In this document: one piece after another, positions 16,621 to 25,017 of the stretch
Numbering within the stretch: position 1 is the first letter of the stretch
Layout of the letters: each line of letters begins with the position of its first letter
Source: Jejubacter sp036620675
GTDB lineage: Bacteria > Pseudomonadota > Gammaproteobacteria > Enterobacterales > Enterobacteriaceae
DNA length: 64,000 nucleotides
NCBI GenBank assembly: GCA_036620675.1
Contig: JAZHEE010000002.1
Direction: 5' to 3' (one strand)
Program-made: the position numbers and the translations under genes
Notes under the pieces: model-generated
What the model was told of the DNA's origin: nothing
Database searches by the model: none
Seen by the model: only the letters and a program-made list of their open reading frames with translations

Positions 16621-17223
16621 ATGCATCCGGATATTCGTAAGACCTTTGTCGCCACCGAGACCACCTGGGTCGACGGTGGCAGGGCTGCGGTCGAGCCGCT
16701 GGTGATGATTGCGGCCGCGGCCGTGGTAAAGAATCCGTGGGCCGGAGAGGGCTTTGTTGAGGATCTGGCGCCGAAAATCCGCGAGATGGGGCCGGTTCTG
16801 GGGGAACTGCTGACTGGCATGATCGTTAAAGAGGCCGGTTCCGGTGAGCGGGTTCAGGCCTTTGGCAAGAGTGCCGTGGTGGGGCTGAACGGCGAGCTGG
16901 AGCATGCCTCGGCGCTTATCCACACGCTGCATTTCGGCAACCACTACCGCTCGGCGGTGGGAGGCAAGAGCTATCTCGCCTTTAATAATACCCGCGGCCC
17001 TGCCGCATCGCCGATTCTTATTCCGATGATGGGGAAAAATGACGAGGGCAGCCGCGAACACTACCTGACTTTCCAGTTCAACATCAGCGACGCGCCGTTC
17101 AGCGATGAAATCGTGGTGGCGCTGGGGGCGGCGCTGGGGGGCAGACCTCATCACCGTATCGGTAATCGTTATCTCGACTTAAAAGAGTTAGACCATGATT
17201 CGAAAAACCCTGCAGCTGTCTGA
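16621..17223 (+). CDS. DUF1185 (amino acid synthesis family) protein
   Basis: A 200-residue cytoplasmic protein of the DUF1185/AA_synth family. It is recognised by the family layout: VETTWVDGG-like start, AAAAVVKNPWAG, a middle GKSAVVGLNGELEHASALIH segment and the KSYLAFNNTRGPAASPILIP stretch. No enzyme activity is firmly assigned to the family; members sit in operons for nitrogen-containing compounds. It is the first gene of a six-gene operon and overlaps the next gene by 29 bases, suggesting coupled translation. A hydrolytic or isomerising role on a ring-opened intermediate is possible but only inferred. Confidence 0.8.
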   Translation: MHPDIRKTFVATETTWVDGGRAAVEPLVMIAAAAVVKNPWAGEGFVEDLAPKIREMGPVLGELLTGMIVKEAGSGERVQAFGKSAVVGLNGELEHASALIHTLHFGNHYRSAVGGKSYLAFNNTRGPAASPILIPMMGKNDEGSREHYLTFQFNISDAPFSDEIVVALGAALGGRPHHRIGNRYLDLKELDHDSKNPAAV

Positions 17224-18040
17224 ACCGGACTTAGGTGTCGGTTACCTGGAAGCGGGGCAGGGTGCGCCGCTGGTGCTGATTCACGGCGTGGGGATGAACG
17301 CCAGTGCCTGGTATCCGCAGTTTGAGGCTTTGAGCCGCCGCTATCGGGTGATTGCGCTGGATATGCCAGGCCATGGCGCCAGCGAAGGCTTTCACCATAT
17401 TCCGGTGCTTGAGGACTACGTCCACTGGGCCGGTGCCGTCATTAGCCATCTGGTGCAGGGGCCTTGCGCCGTGGCGGGACACTCCATGGGGGCGTTGATT
17501 GCCGCTGGTCTGGCCATTGAGTATCCACAGCGGATTAGCCACGCGGTGGTGATAAGCGGTGTATTCCGTCGCGATCCGACGGCTCGCAAGGCCGTGCTTT
17601 CCCGGGCGCTGGAGCTGGCGAACGGTCAGGGACAGACCGATGCGCCGCTGGCGCGCTGGTTCGGCGACGCGCCCCACGAGCGGGCGCTGCGTCGTCAGGT
17701 GGGCGAATGGCTGCATCAGGTCGACAGACAGGGCTATGCCCGGGCCTATCAGGCTTTCGCTGACGGTGACAGTACCTATGCCGGGCGCTGGGGCGAGATC
17801 GGCTGCCCGGTGCTGGTGATGACCGGCGAGCACGATGCCAACTCAAGCCCGGCCATGGCGCACCAGATGGCGCAGGCCGCGCCCGGCGCCCGGGCCGTTA
17901 TCGTGAAAAATGCCCGTCATATGCTGAGCCTGACCGATCCTCAGTCGGTAAATGACGAGATCCTGACTTTTCTTGGCGCGCTACATCAGGGGAAGCGCGT
18001 CGGACAACAGTATGAAGGAGCAACAGATGGACGCGGATAA
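17195..18040 (+). CDS. Alpha/beta-fold hydrolase
   Basis: A 281-residue alpha/beta hydrolase. It has the oxyanion motif HGVGMNASAWYPQF, the nucleophile elbow AGHSMGALIAAG, an acid in TGEHDANSSP and the histidine in NARHMLSL, so the catalytic triad is complete. In the functionally similar Rut pathway, RutD is such a hydrolase and speeds release of a carbamate-type product. Here it probably hydrolyses an amide, ester or carbamate made after oxygenation. It overlaps both neighbouring genes (29 and 14 bases). Confidence 0.85.
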   Translation: MIRKTLQLSEPDLGVGYLEAGQGAPLVLIHGVGMNASAWYPQFEALSRRYRVIALDMPGHGASEGFHHIPVLEDYVHWAGAVISHLVQGPCAVAGHSMGALIAAGLAIEYPQRISHAVVISGVFRRDPTARKAVLSRALELANGQGQTDAPLARWFGDAPHERALRRQVGEWLHQVDRQGYARAYQAFADGDSTYAGRWGEIGCPVLVMTGEHDANSSPAMAHQMAQAAPGARAVIVKNARHMLSLTDPQSVNDEILTFLGALHQGKRVGQQYEGATDGRG

Positions 18041-18956
18041 GCGCAGACAGCTACGCGACGCCTTCGGCGCCTTTATGACCGGGGTGACGGTGGTCACTAC
18101 CGTTAATAAAGCGCAGCAGCCCATTGGCTTTACGGCGAACTCATTTTCATCAGTATCGCTCGACCCGCCACTACTGCTGGTGAGCATCGATAACCGTTCG
18201 GCCAACCTGAGCCATTTTGCCGAAGGCGAACGCTTTGCCATCAATATTCTTTCCGAGCAGCAGAAGGAAGTGTCGGGGCGCTTCGCCCGCCCCGGCGAAG
18301 ATCGCTTCGCCGCCACGGTATGGCGCAAAGGCGATCACGGCATGCCGCTTATCGATGGCTGTTCGGCCTGGTTTGAATGCGCCCGCTGGCAGACCATCAG
18401 CGCGGGCGATCACCAGATCCTGATTGGCGAGGTTCTGGCCTTCGATTCCTGTGGTACGGCGGGGCTGGGCTACTATCGCGGCGCGTACTTTACGCCGACG
18501 CAAAACGCCGAAAATCTGGCCGCCGGGCCGGAGGTGGTGGTCAGCGCGCTGATCGAAGCCTGTGGCCAGACCCTGATGGTGAAGCAGCAGGATGGCCGCT
18601 ACCGGCTGCCTTCACGCGCCGTGGCGGGGGGCAGCGTGGGCGAAAGTCTGGAAGCGCTGCTTAAGGAGCTGGAGATCCCGGCAAATCCGGGGCTGGTCTA
18701 CTCGGTCTATAACGATCGTCAGCGCAATCAACAGCATATCGTCCTGCACTGCGCGCTGCCGGTAGGGGCGACGCTTAGTCCACCCGCGGGACCGGGCTGC
18801 GAGTGGGTGGCGTTGCCGGTGATTCCGGATCTGCCGGTTCAGGATTTCGCGCTCAAGTCGCTGCTCAACCGCTTTGTGCGCGAGAGCGCTATGGGGAATT
18901 ACGGACTCTATTACGGCGATGAACAGCGTGGGTCTATTAAGCAATTTGCGGTCTGA
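18027..18956 (+). CDS. Flavin reductase with C-terminal Nudix-like domain
   Basis: A two-domain protein of 309 residues. Residues 1 to about 165 form a RutF/HpaC-type flavin reductase with FMTGVTVVTTV, GFTANSFSSVSLDPPLLLVS and FAINILSEQQ, which would supply reduced FMN to the monooxygenase encoded next. Residues about 170-309 resemble a Nudix fold with a degenerate box, GGSVGESLEALLKELE, lacking the REXXEE glutamates, so hydrolase activity is doubtful. The start at 18027 is set by AAGGAG six bases upstream; it lies inside the end of the preceding gene. Single-domain reductases of this type are usually 160-190 residues, so the tail is unusual. Confidence 0.85.
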   Translation: MDADKRRQLRDAFGAFMTGVTVVTTVNKAQQPIGFTANSFSSVSLDPPLLLVSIDNRSANLSHFAEGERFAINILSEQQKEVSGRFARPGEDRFAATVWRKGDHGMPLIDGCSAWFECARWQTISAGDHQILIGEVLAFDSCGTAGLGYYRGAYFTPTQNAENLAAGPEVVVSALIEACGQTLMVKQQDGRYRLPSRAVAGGSVGESLEALLKELEIPANPGLVYSVYNDRQRNQQHIVLHCALPVGATLSPPAGPGCEWVALPVIPDLPVQDFALKSLLNRFVRESAMGNYGLYYGDEQRGSIKQFAV

Positions 18957-18974
18957 GGATAACGGGAGAGCGTT

Positions 18975-20012
18975 ATGAAACTGTCTTTATTTGTCCATAT
19001 GGAGCGCACCTCTGCCGAAACGCCGCAGCGTCAGCTCTATGACGAAATGATTGAGCTGTGCGAGATGGCGGATAAAGGGGGCATGCACGCGGTATGGACC
19101 GGTGAACATCATGCTATGAACTTCACCATCGCCCCCAATCCCTTCATCAACCTGGCGGATCTGGCGCGCCGTACCTCCCGGGTACGGCTGGGCACCGGCA
19201 CCATAGTGGCTCCGTTCAACCACCCGATTCGTCTGGCGGGCGAGGCGGCGATGACCGATATCGTCACCGACGGGCGGCTGGAGCTGGGCATCGCCCGCGG
19301 CGCTTATATGTATGAATACGAGCGTATGCTGCCAGGACTGACCGCCTGGGATGCCGGGCAGCGGATGCGCGAGCTGATTCCGGCGGTGAAAAAGCTATGG
19401 GAAGGCGATTATACCCACGACGGCGAGTTCTGGTCGTTTCCGGCCAGCACCTCGGCGCCGCTGCCCCAGCAGCAACCTCATCCGCCCATCTGGGTGGCGG
19501 CCAGGGATCCCAACAGCCACGAGTTTGCGGTGAAAAACGGCTGTAACGTGCAGGTAACGCCGCTCAGCCAGGGCGCTGAAGAGATAGAACGTCTGGTCAG
19601 CTGCTTTAAGCAGGCCAGGGCGCAGTTCGCCCCGGAACAGCCTCTGAAGATTATGCTGCTGCAGCACGGCTATGTGGCTGAAGACGAAGCCGACGCCCAG
19701 CAGGCGGCTCGGGAACTTAATCGCTTCTATAACTACTTCGGCGCCTGGTTTAAGAATGAACGTCCGGTCAGCCAGGGGTTGATCGAACCGCTGAGCGACG
19801 AGGAGATCGCCGCCAACGCCTTCTTCACGCCGGAGATGATGCGCAATAACCTGGCCATTGGTACGCCGAACGAGGTGATCACCCGCCTGAAGCGCTACAA
19901 GGATCTGGGCTATGACGAGTTCGCGTTCTGGATCGACAGCGGCATGTCCTTCGAGCGCAAAAAGGCGTCGCTGGAACGCTTTATCCAGTCGGTATTACCG
20001 GAATTCCATTAA
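18975..20012 (+). CDS. Luciferase-like (LLM) flavin-dependent monooxygenase
   Basis: A TIM-barrel monooxygenase of 345 residues in the bacterial luciferase superfamily. It uses reduced flavin from a partner reductase. Visible features are AVWTGEHHAMNFTIAPNP near residue 40, RVRLGTGTIVAPFNHP and DGRLELGIARGAY. The tail NEVITRLKRYKDLGYDEFAFWI is also typical. RutA, which opens the uracil ring, belongs to the same superfamily, and pairing with a flavin reductase and an aldehyde dehydrogenase suggests ring opening or oxidation of a small heterocycle. The substrate cannot be named from sequence. Confidence 0.88.
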   Translation: MKLSLFVHMERTSAETPQRQLYDEMIELCEMADKGGMHAVWTGEHHAMNFTIAPNPFINLADLARRTSRVRLGTGTIVAPFNHPIRLAGEAAMTDIVTDGRLELGIARGAYMYEYERMLPGLTAWDAGQRMRELIPAVKKLWEGDYTHDGEFWSFPASTSAPLPQQQPHPPIWVAARDPNSHEFAVKNGCNVQVTPLSQGAEEIERLVSCFKQARAQFAPEQPLKIMLLQHGYVAEDEADAQQAARELNRFYNYFGAWFKNERPVSQGLIEPLSDEEIAANAFFTPEMMRNNLAIGTPNEVITRLKRYKDLGYDEFAFWIDSGMSFERKKASLERFIQSVLPEFH

Positions 20013-20025
20013 CAGAGAGGCGGCG

Positions 20026-21492
20026 ATGGAAACCTTTAAACTCTATATCGACGGCCGCTTCGAAGCGGGAGCGGCCCGCTTTGTTTCCCGCAATCCGGCG
20101 ACCGGGGAGGCCTGGGCCGAAATGCCGGAAGCGCGCGGCGACGAGGTGAATCGCGCCGTACTGGCGGCGCAGCGCGCTTTTCGCGATCCGGCCTGGCGTG
20201 GGCTGACCGCTGGCGGGCGCGGTAAGCTGCTGCTGCGCCTGGCAGACCTGCTGGAAGAAAATGCCGATGAACTGGCGCGTCTGGAAACCCTGGATACCGG
20301 CAAGATCATTCGTGAAACCCGGGCTCAGGTAGCCTATATCGCCGAATATTACCGCTACTACGCCGGGCTTGCGGATAAGATTGAAGGGCGGGTACTGGCT
20401 ATCGACAAACCGGATATGGAGAGCTGGATCCGCCGTGAGCCGGTGGGGGTGGTGGCGGCTATTGTCCCCTGGAACAGCCAGCTGTTCCTGTCGGCGGTGA
20501 AACTGGGGCCGGCGCTTGCCGCAGGCTGTACGGTGGTGCTGAAGGCGTCGGAAGAGGCGCCGGCGCCGCTGCTGGCCTTCGCCCGGCTTATCGACCAGGC
20601 CGGTTTCCCGCCCGGGGTGGTGAATGTGATAACCGGTTTTGCCGCTGAATGTGGCGCGCCGCTCAGTGCTCACCCGGCGGTGGACCATATCGCCTTTACC
20701 GGCGGGCCGGAAACCGCGCGCCACATTGTGCGCAACAGCGCAGAGAACCTGGCGCGCACTTCGCTGGAGCTGGGGGGAAAGTCTCCGTTTATCGTGTTCG
20801 ATGACGCGAATCTGGAAAGCGCCGCCAACGCTCAGGTGGCCGGGATTTTTGCCGCTTCCGGTCAGAGCTGCGTGGCGGGCTCGCGGCTGCTGGTGGCTGA
20901 AAGCATTAAGGCGCGCTTCCTGGCGTTGCTGACCCGTAAAGCACAGGCCATCCGTATCGGCGCGCCGGACGATCCCGACACCCAGTTCGGGCCGCTGTGT
21001 ACCGCCCGCCAGAAGCAGCGAATCGAAGAGGTGGTTGAGCGCTCTCTGGCGCAGGGGGCGCGGCTGGTGACCGGCCATTATCCGCTGGAACAGGGCGGTC
21101 ACTACTATCCGCCGACTATCCTGGATTGTGATGGTCATCGCGACGTGGCCTGTTTGCACACCGAGCTGTTCGGGCCGGTGCTGGCGGTTCAGTCGTTCCG
21201 AAACGAAGAAGACGCCATTCGCCTTGCCAACGACAGCGCCTATGGCCTGGCAGCCGGGGTCTTTACCCGGGACCTGGCCCGCGCCCATCGGGTGACCGGG
21301 GCGATACGGGCCGGTGTGGTCTGGCTCAATACCTATCGGGCTATCTCGCCGATGGCGCCATTTGGCGGCTTTGGCGAATCCGGCTCAGGGAGGGAAGGGG
21401 GCATCAGCGCCGCGCTGGAGTACACCACCACCCGCACCGTATGGCTACGCACCAGCGATGAGCCTATCGACGATCCCTTTGTGATGCGTTAA
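20026..21492 (+). CDS. NAD(P)-dependent aldehyde dehydrogenase
   Basis: A 488-residue enzyme of the ALDH superfamily. It has the cofactor region IVPWNSQLFLSAVKLGPALA, the glycine motif FTGGPETARHIV, the catalytic glutamate in LELGGKSPFIVF and the catalytic cysteine in ASGQSCVAGSRL. The start at 20026 is chosen for the AGAGAGG ribosome site and for alignment; upstream codons in the frame lie inside the preceding gene. In this operon it would oxidise the aldehyde formed by the monooxygenase and hydrolase steps to an acid, such as a semialdehyde. Confidence 0.9.
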   Translation: METFKLYIDGRFEAGAARFVSRNPATGEAWAEMPEARGDEVNRAVLAAQRAFRDPAWRGLTAGGRGKLLLRLADLLEENADELARLETLDTGKIIRETRAQVAYIAEYYRYYAGLADKIEGRVLAIDKPDMESWIRREPVGVVAAIVPWNSQLFLSAVKLGPALAAGCTVVLKASEEAPAPLLAFARLIDQAGFPPGVVNVITGFAAECGAPLSAHPAVDHIAFTGGPETARHIVRNSAENLARTSLELGGKSPFIVFDDANLESAANAQVAGIFAASGQSCVAGSRLLVAESIKARFLALLTRKAQAIRIGAPDDPDTQFGPLCTARQKQRIEEVVERSLAQGARLVTGHYPLEQGGHYYPPTILDCDGHRDVACLHTELFGPVLAVQSFRNEEDAIRLANDSAYGLAAGVFTRDLARAHRVTGAIRAGVVWLNTYRAISPMAPFGGFGESGSGREGGISAALEYTTTRTVWLRTSDEPIDDPFVMR

Positions 21493-21502
21493 CCCGAAGT
21501 CA

Positions 21503-21523
21503 CGGCGCCGGTTCGCGGCGCCG
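21503..21523. terminator. GC-rich hairpin between aldehyde dehydrogenase and permease
   Basis: Two copies of the self-complementary octamer CGGCGCCG separated by GTTCG make an 8-bp stem. There is no T tract, so it may only slow transcription or set transcript stability. Confidence 0.4.
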
Positions 21524-21642
21524 CTAACAGGAACCCCGTAACCCGCAGTTCAGGCGAGCCATGGCGCGCCGGGTCTGCTACGGCCTTTTGTCAGGGAAAA
21601 CACTAAGAACCCGTACCCATTTCTTTCCCGGAGGAGGCGACC

Positions 21643-23025
21643 ATGCAAGCCCGGAAAGCATTTATTGAAAATAAGTCTATTGACTATGTGCCTGCCGCCG
21701 AACGGCACGGTCATCCGCGTAGTCTGTTCACGCTCTGGTTCTGCACCAATATCGCGCCGCTGGCGGTTGTAACCGGCGCCGCGGCTACCCTGACGTTTCA
21801 CCTTAACGTGCTGTCGGCAATAACGGCTATCGTTGCGGGGCACCTGTTCGGCGGTCTGTTTCTGGGGCTGACTTCCGCCCAGGGGCCGCGGGCCGGGATT
21901 CCGCAGATGGTGCAGAGTCGGGCGCAGTTCGGCCGCTATGGCTCGCTGCTGGTGATAGGTTTCGCTTCGGTCATCTATCTGGGCTTTTTTATCTCGAACA
22001 TTACGCTTTCCGGCCGGGTGATTCACAACGTGCTGCCGTCGGTAGACCTCACCAGCGCCACGCTGTGCGGCGCTGCGGCCGCTACTTTTATCGGCGCGGT
22101 GGGCTACCACTTTATTCACCGTATTAACCGTATTGGCGCCTGGGTGATGGGGGCGGCGTTGCTGGCAGGGCTGGCTATGATCTACAGCCATCCGCTGCCT
22201 GCTGATTTCTGGGGGCGCGGTAGCTTTACGCTTTCCGGCTGGTTCGCCACCTTTTGTCTGGGGGCGGTGTGGCAGATTAGCTTCTCGCCCTATACCTCCG
22301 ACTATTCACGCTATCTGCCGCAAGATTGCGGGGTGCTGAAACCGTTTCTGTACACCTGGCTCGGTGCCTGCTGCGGCACTATCCTGGCGTTTTTGTTCGG
22401 CATGTCGGCAGTCAGCGTCACCGGCACCGGCGACGCCATGGAGGCGGTGCGTCAGGCTACCGGCTGGCTGGGGCCGCTGCTGATGGTGCTGTTTCTGCTG
22501 AATATCATCTGCCATAACGCCATGAATCTCTACGGTGCGGTGCTGTCGCTTATCACCGCGGTACAGACATTTCTGCCGCAGTGGCGTCCATCGGCTCGCG
22601 GAAGGCTACTGTGCTCCGCGGTGGTGCTGGTTGGCTCGGTGCTGGTGGCGCTGGCGGCGTCCGCTAACTTTGTGAACCTGTTTCTGAACCTGATTCTGGC
22701 GCTGATCTCGGTGCTGGTGCCCTGGGCGATGATCAACCTGATCGATTTCTATCTGATTCACGGCCAGCGCTACGATGTGGAATCGATCTTCCGGGCCGAC
22801 GGCGGTCGCTATGGCCGGGTAAACCGTAAGGCGCTGGGCATTTACGCCTTTGGTATCCTGGTGCAGTTGCCCTTTATGAAGAACGCCTTTTTTATCGGCC
22901 CCTATGCCGGACTGGTTCCTGGCACTGATATTTCGTGGATTATCAGTATGGCGGCCATTGCGATCGCCTGGCCGCTGTTTAATGGCCGCACCGAACTGTG
23001 GTTGACCCGGGCGCAGCGGGAATAA
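21643..23025 (+). CDS. NCS1-family cytosine/purine-type permease
   Basis: A 460-residue, 12-helix permease of the NCS1 family (CodB-like). Evidence: SLFTLWFCTNIAPLAVVTGA after a short polar N-terminus, the GLFLGLTSAQGPRAGIPQMV segment and QISFSPYTSDYSRYLPQD, typical of cytosine permeases. NCS1 proteins import nucleobases, hydantoins, thiamine or similar N-heterocycles. Its place at the end of the operon suggests that the pathway substrate is a small heterocycle; RutG plays this part for uracil. A very strong GGAGGAGG ribosome site precedes the ATG. Confidence 0.88.
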   Translation: MQARKAFIENKSIDYVPAAERHGHPRSLFTLWFCTNIAPLAVVTGAAATLTFHLNVLSAITAIVAGHLFGGLFLGLTSAQGPRAGIPQMVQSRAQFGRYGSLLVIGFASVIYLGFFISNITLSGRVIHNVLPSVDLTSATLCGAAAATFIGAVGYHFIHRINRIGAWVMGAALLAGLAMIYSHPLPADFWGRGSFTLSGWFATFCLGAVWQISFSPYTSDYSRYLPQDCGVLKPFLYTWLGACCGTILAFLFGMSAVSVTGTGDAMEAVRQATGWLGPLLMVLFLLNIICHNAMNLYGAVLSLITAVQTFLPQWRPSARGRLLCSAVVLVGSVLVALAASANFVNLFLNLILALISVLVPWAMINLIDFYLIHGQRYDVESIFRADGGRYGRVNRKALGIYAFGILVQLPFMKNAFFIGPYAGLVPGTDISWIISMAAIAIAWPLFNGRTELWLTRAQRE

Positions 23026-23141
23026 CGGGATTGGGGGAGGAAATATTTTCCTCCCCTGGCTTACAGGTCGTGACAGCTAACTGCCGGCATGCCTGTGCTA
23101 TATTCCAGAACCTGGAAAAGTGGAACGGGAATCAGGACAAT

Positions 23142-23816
23142 ATGTCCAGGAAAGAGATAATAACGGATTTGGTTATTTGTGGTATGGCCCTGGCGGCCAT
23201 GTATTACGGTCATATCTATATCGCGTTCTGTATTCTTTTTGGTCTGGGGATTATCCGGCTGGCACCGTTTCGGGGGGCGATCTTCGGTTTCCTGAAAAAT
23301 GCGTATGTCCTCAGGTTTTATAATGTGGTGATTTGGTTTTTTTCTTATCTGATCGCCCTGAAAATACTGAGTTTCGCCAGCGGCGTCAGCGAAGATAATT
23401 TGAAATATTCCCCCGCAATATTGGGAGTGCCTGTTTCGGTGCTGCTGGTTTGGGTGCTGATTATGCTGGCTTCCGCGCTGTCGGGCATGATTGTTTCAGT
23501 CTATAACCAGTTTTCTCCTGTTATTCCTGGTGGTATGAAACAGTCCATTGAATCCTCTGGTTTTATGTTGTTACTGCGGCGTGGCATTTATATGATGATA
23601 CTCACGGTGCCATTACCCGTCCTTGCAGCATTTTCCACCCCCTGGATCGCCCGGGCGGCTTTGCTGGCGGATGCCTCTTTTATTTCCCCTTGCGGACCAA
23701 AAATGGCAGACCACATGTATTTAAAAATCAATGACACCCAGTGCTATCGGTTTACGCTGGATCGACATCTGTTAACCCGGGATCCTGTTATTCAGGAGAT
23801 GAAATCCGCTAAATAA
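23142..23816 (+). CDS. Unknown integral membrane protein
   Basis: Not recognised. The start at 23142 is chosen because AGGA lies five to eight bases upstream; the frame continues further up without support. The 224-residue product has about four hydrophobic segments (about 8-38, 55-80, 95-120, 148-170). A soluble C-terminal part of about 55 residues carries two cysteines (SPCGP and TQCYRF) that could form a disulfide. It follows the permease by 116 bases in the same direction. It is less GC-rich than the operon before it, which suggests a separate origin. Confidence 0.65.
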   Translation: MSRKEIITDLVICGMALAAMYYGHIYIAFCILFGLGIIRLAPFRGAIFGFLKNAYVLRFYNVVIWFFSYLIALKILSFASGVSEDNLKYSPAILGVPVSVLLVWVLIMLASALSGMIVSVYNQFSPVIPGGMKQSIESSGFMLLLRRGIYMMILTVPLPVLAAFSTPWIARAALLADASFISPCGPKMADHMYLKINDTQCYRFTLDRHLLTRDPVIQEMKSAK

Positions 23817-23843
23817 TGCCGGACGTGCCGTCCGGCACCGTGG

Positions 23844-25004
23844 TTACGCAGGTTGAATTTTCCGCAGCCCTGCCAGCGCCTGCTCCAGATAGCGGCGCGG
23901 GCAGCCGAGGTTGAGACGGATAAAGCCCTGTCCCGTGGGGCCGAAACTGGCGCCCATCGAAGGGATTATGCCCGCTTGTTCGACAATCTGCTGCTTCAGG
24001 GTATCGTCATCCAGCTCCAGGGCGCGGCAGTCTATCCACAGCAGATAGGTGCCCTGGGCGGGGAGGATTCTGGCCCAGGGCAGATGCTGCGCCGCCTGCT
24101 CGCAGAACCAGCGCCGGTTTTGCGCCAGATAATCCAGCAGCGCATCCAGCCATGCGGCGCCGTGGCGTAACGCCGCGGTGGATGCGGTTAGCGACATGGC
24201 GTTGAATACATCCAGCCCGTGAGCGTCCAGGCGCTGTAAAAAACGCTGACGCAGCGTGGCATCCGGGATCAGGAAGTTGGACAGGCGCAGCGACGACAGG
24301 CCGAAGGTCTTACTGGGGGCGGTGGCGGCGATAATGCGCCGGTGCCAGCGCGCGTCCAGATGCAGTACCGAGGTAAAGCGGTTACCCGGCAGCAGCAGAT
24401 CGGCCCAGATCTCGTCGGAAAGCAGGGTGACATCGTAGCGTTCGCACAGCGCCAGCAGGCGGGTCAGCTCGTCGGCAGACCAGCAGCGTCCGGTGGGATT
24501 ATGGGGATTACACAGAATCATTAGCGGCGGCCGGTGGTGCTGGAACAACTGCTCCAACTGGCCGAGATCCATCCGGTAGCCGAACTGAGGATCCTCACTC
24601 AGGGGATTTTCCAGTAGTGCGCGGCCGTTAAGGGTAATGATTTTGGCGAACGAGCCATAGTAAGGCCCCTGAACCACCACGCCGTCGCCGGGCTGGCTGA
24701 GCATCTGCAACAGGAGCGCCAGTCCGGGGACCACACCTTCCACGCAGCAGATCCACTGGGGATCCAGCGTCAGGTTATGGCGCCCGGCAAACCAGGCCAG
24801 CAGCGCGTCGTCATATGCCTGATTGCGGGTGCTGTAGCCGAAGACGCCGTGATCCGCCCGCTGGTGCAGGGCGGCCAGCACCGCTGGCGGCGCTGCGAAG
24901 TCGACGTCGGAAACCCACATGGGGAGCCCGGAGCCGTCCATTGCATCCCACTTCACCGAACCGGTGCCCCGGCGCTCAATAATCCGATCAAAAATCTCTG
25001 TCAT
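23844..25004 (-). CDS. MalY/PatB-type PLP-dependent C-S lyase or aminotransferase
   Basis: A fold-type I PLP enzyme of 386 residues. It starts at 25004 (MTEIFDRIIERRGTGSVKWD), the typical MalY/PatB opening, with MWVSDVDFAAPPAV next. The PLP-binding lysine is expected in APSKTFGLSSLRLSN, and CNPHNPTGR and LSDEIWADL are family motifs. Relatives cleave cystathionine or cysteine conjugates to pyruvate, ammonia and a thiol. It starts 13 bases after the nhaC stop, so the two form an operon behind a LacI-type operator. Confidence 0.85.
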   Translation of the reverse strand: MTEIFDRIIERRGTGSVKWDAMDGSGLPMWVSDVDFAAPPAVLAALHQRADHGVFGYSTRNQAYDDALLAWFAGRHNLTLDPQWICCVEGVVPGLALLLQMLSQPGDGVVVQGPYYGSFAKIITLNGRALLENPLSEDPQFGYRMDLGQLEQLFQHHRPPLMILCNPHNPTGRCWSADELTRLLALCERYDVTLLSDEIWADLLLPGNRFTSVLHLDARWHRRIIAATAPSKTFGLSSLRLSNFLIPDATLRQRFLQRLDAHGLDVFNAMSLTASTAALRHGAAWLDALLDYLAQNRRWFCEQAAQHLPWARILPAQGTYLLWIDCRALELDDDTLKQQIVEQAGIIPSMGASFGPTGQGFIRLNLGCPRRYLEQALAGLRKIQPA

Positions 25005-25017
25005 GGTCCGATCCTTA

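Noticed and set aside
19981..21288. 435-codon minus-strand frame over the aldehyde dehydrogenase gene
   Set aside because: Antisense frame of a GC-rich gene; the plus strand carries all catalytic motifs.
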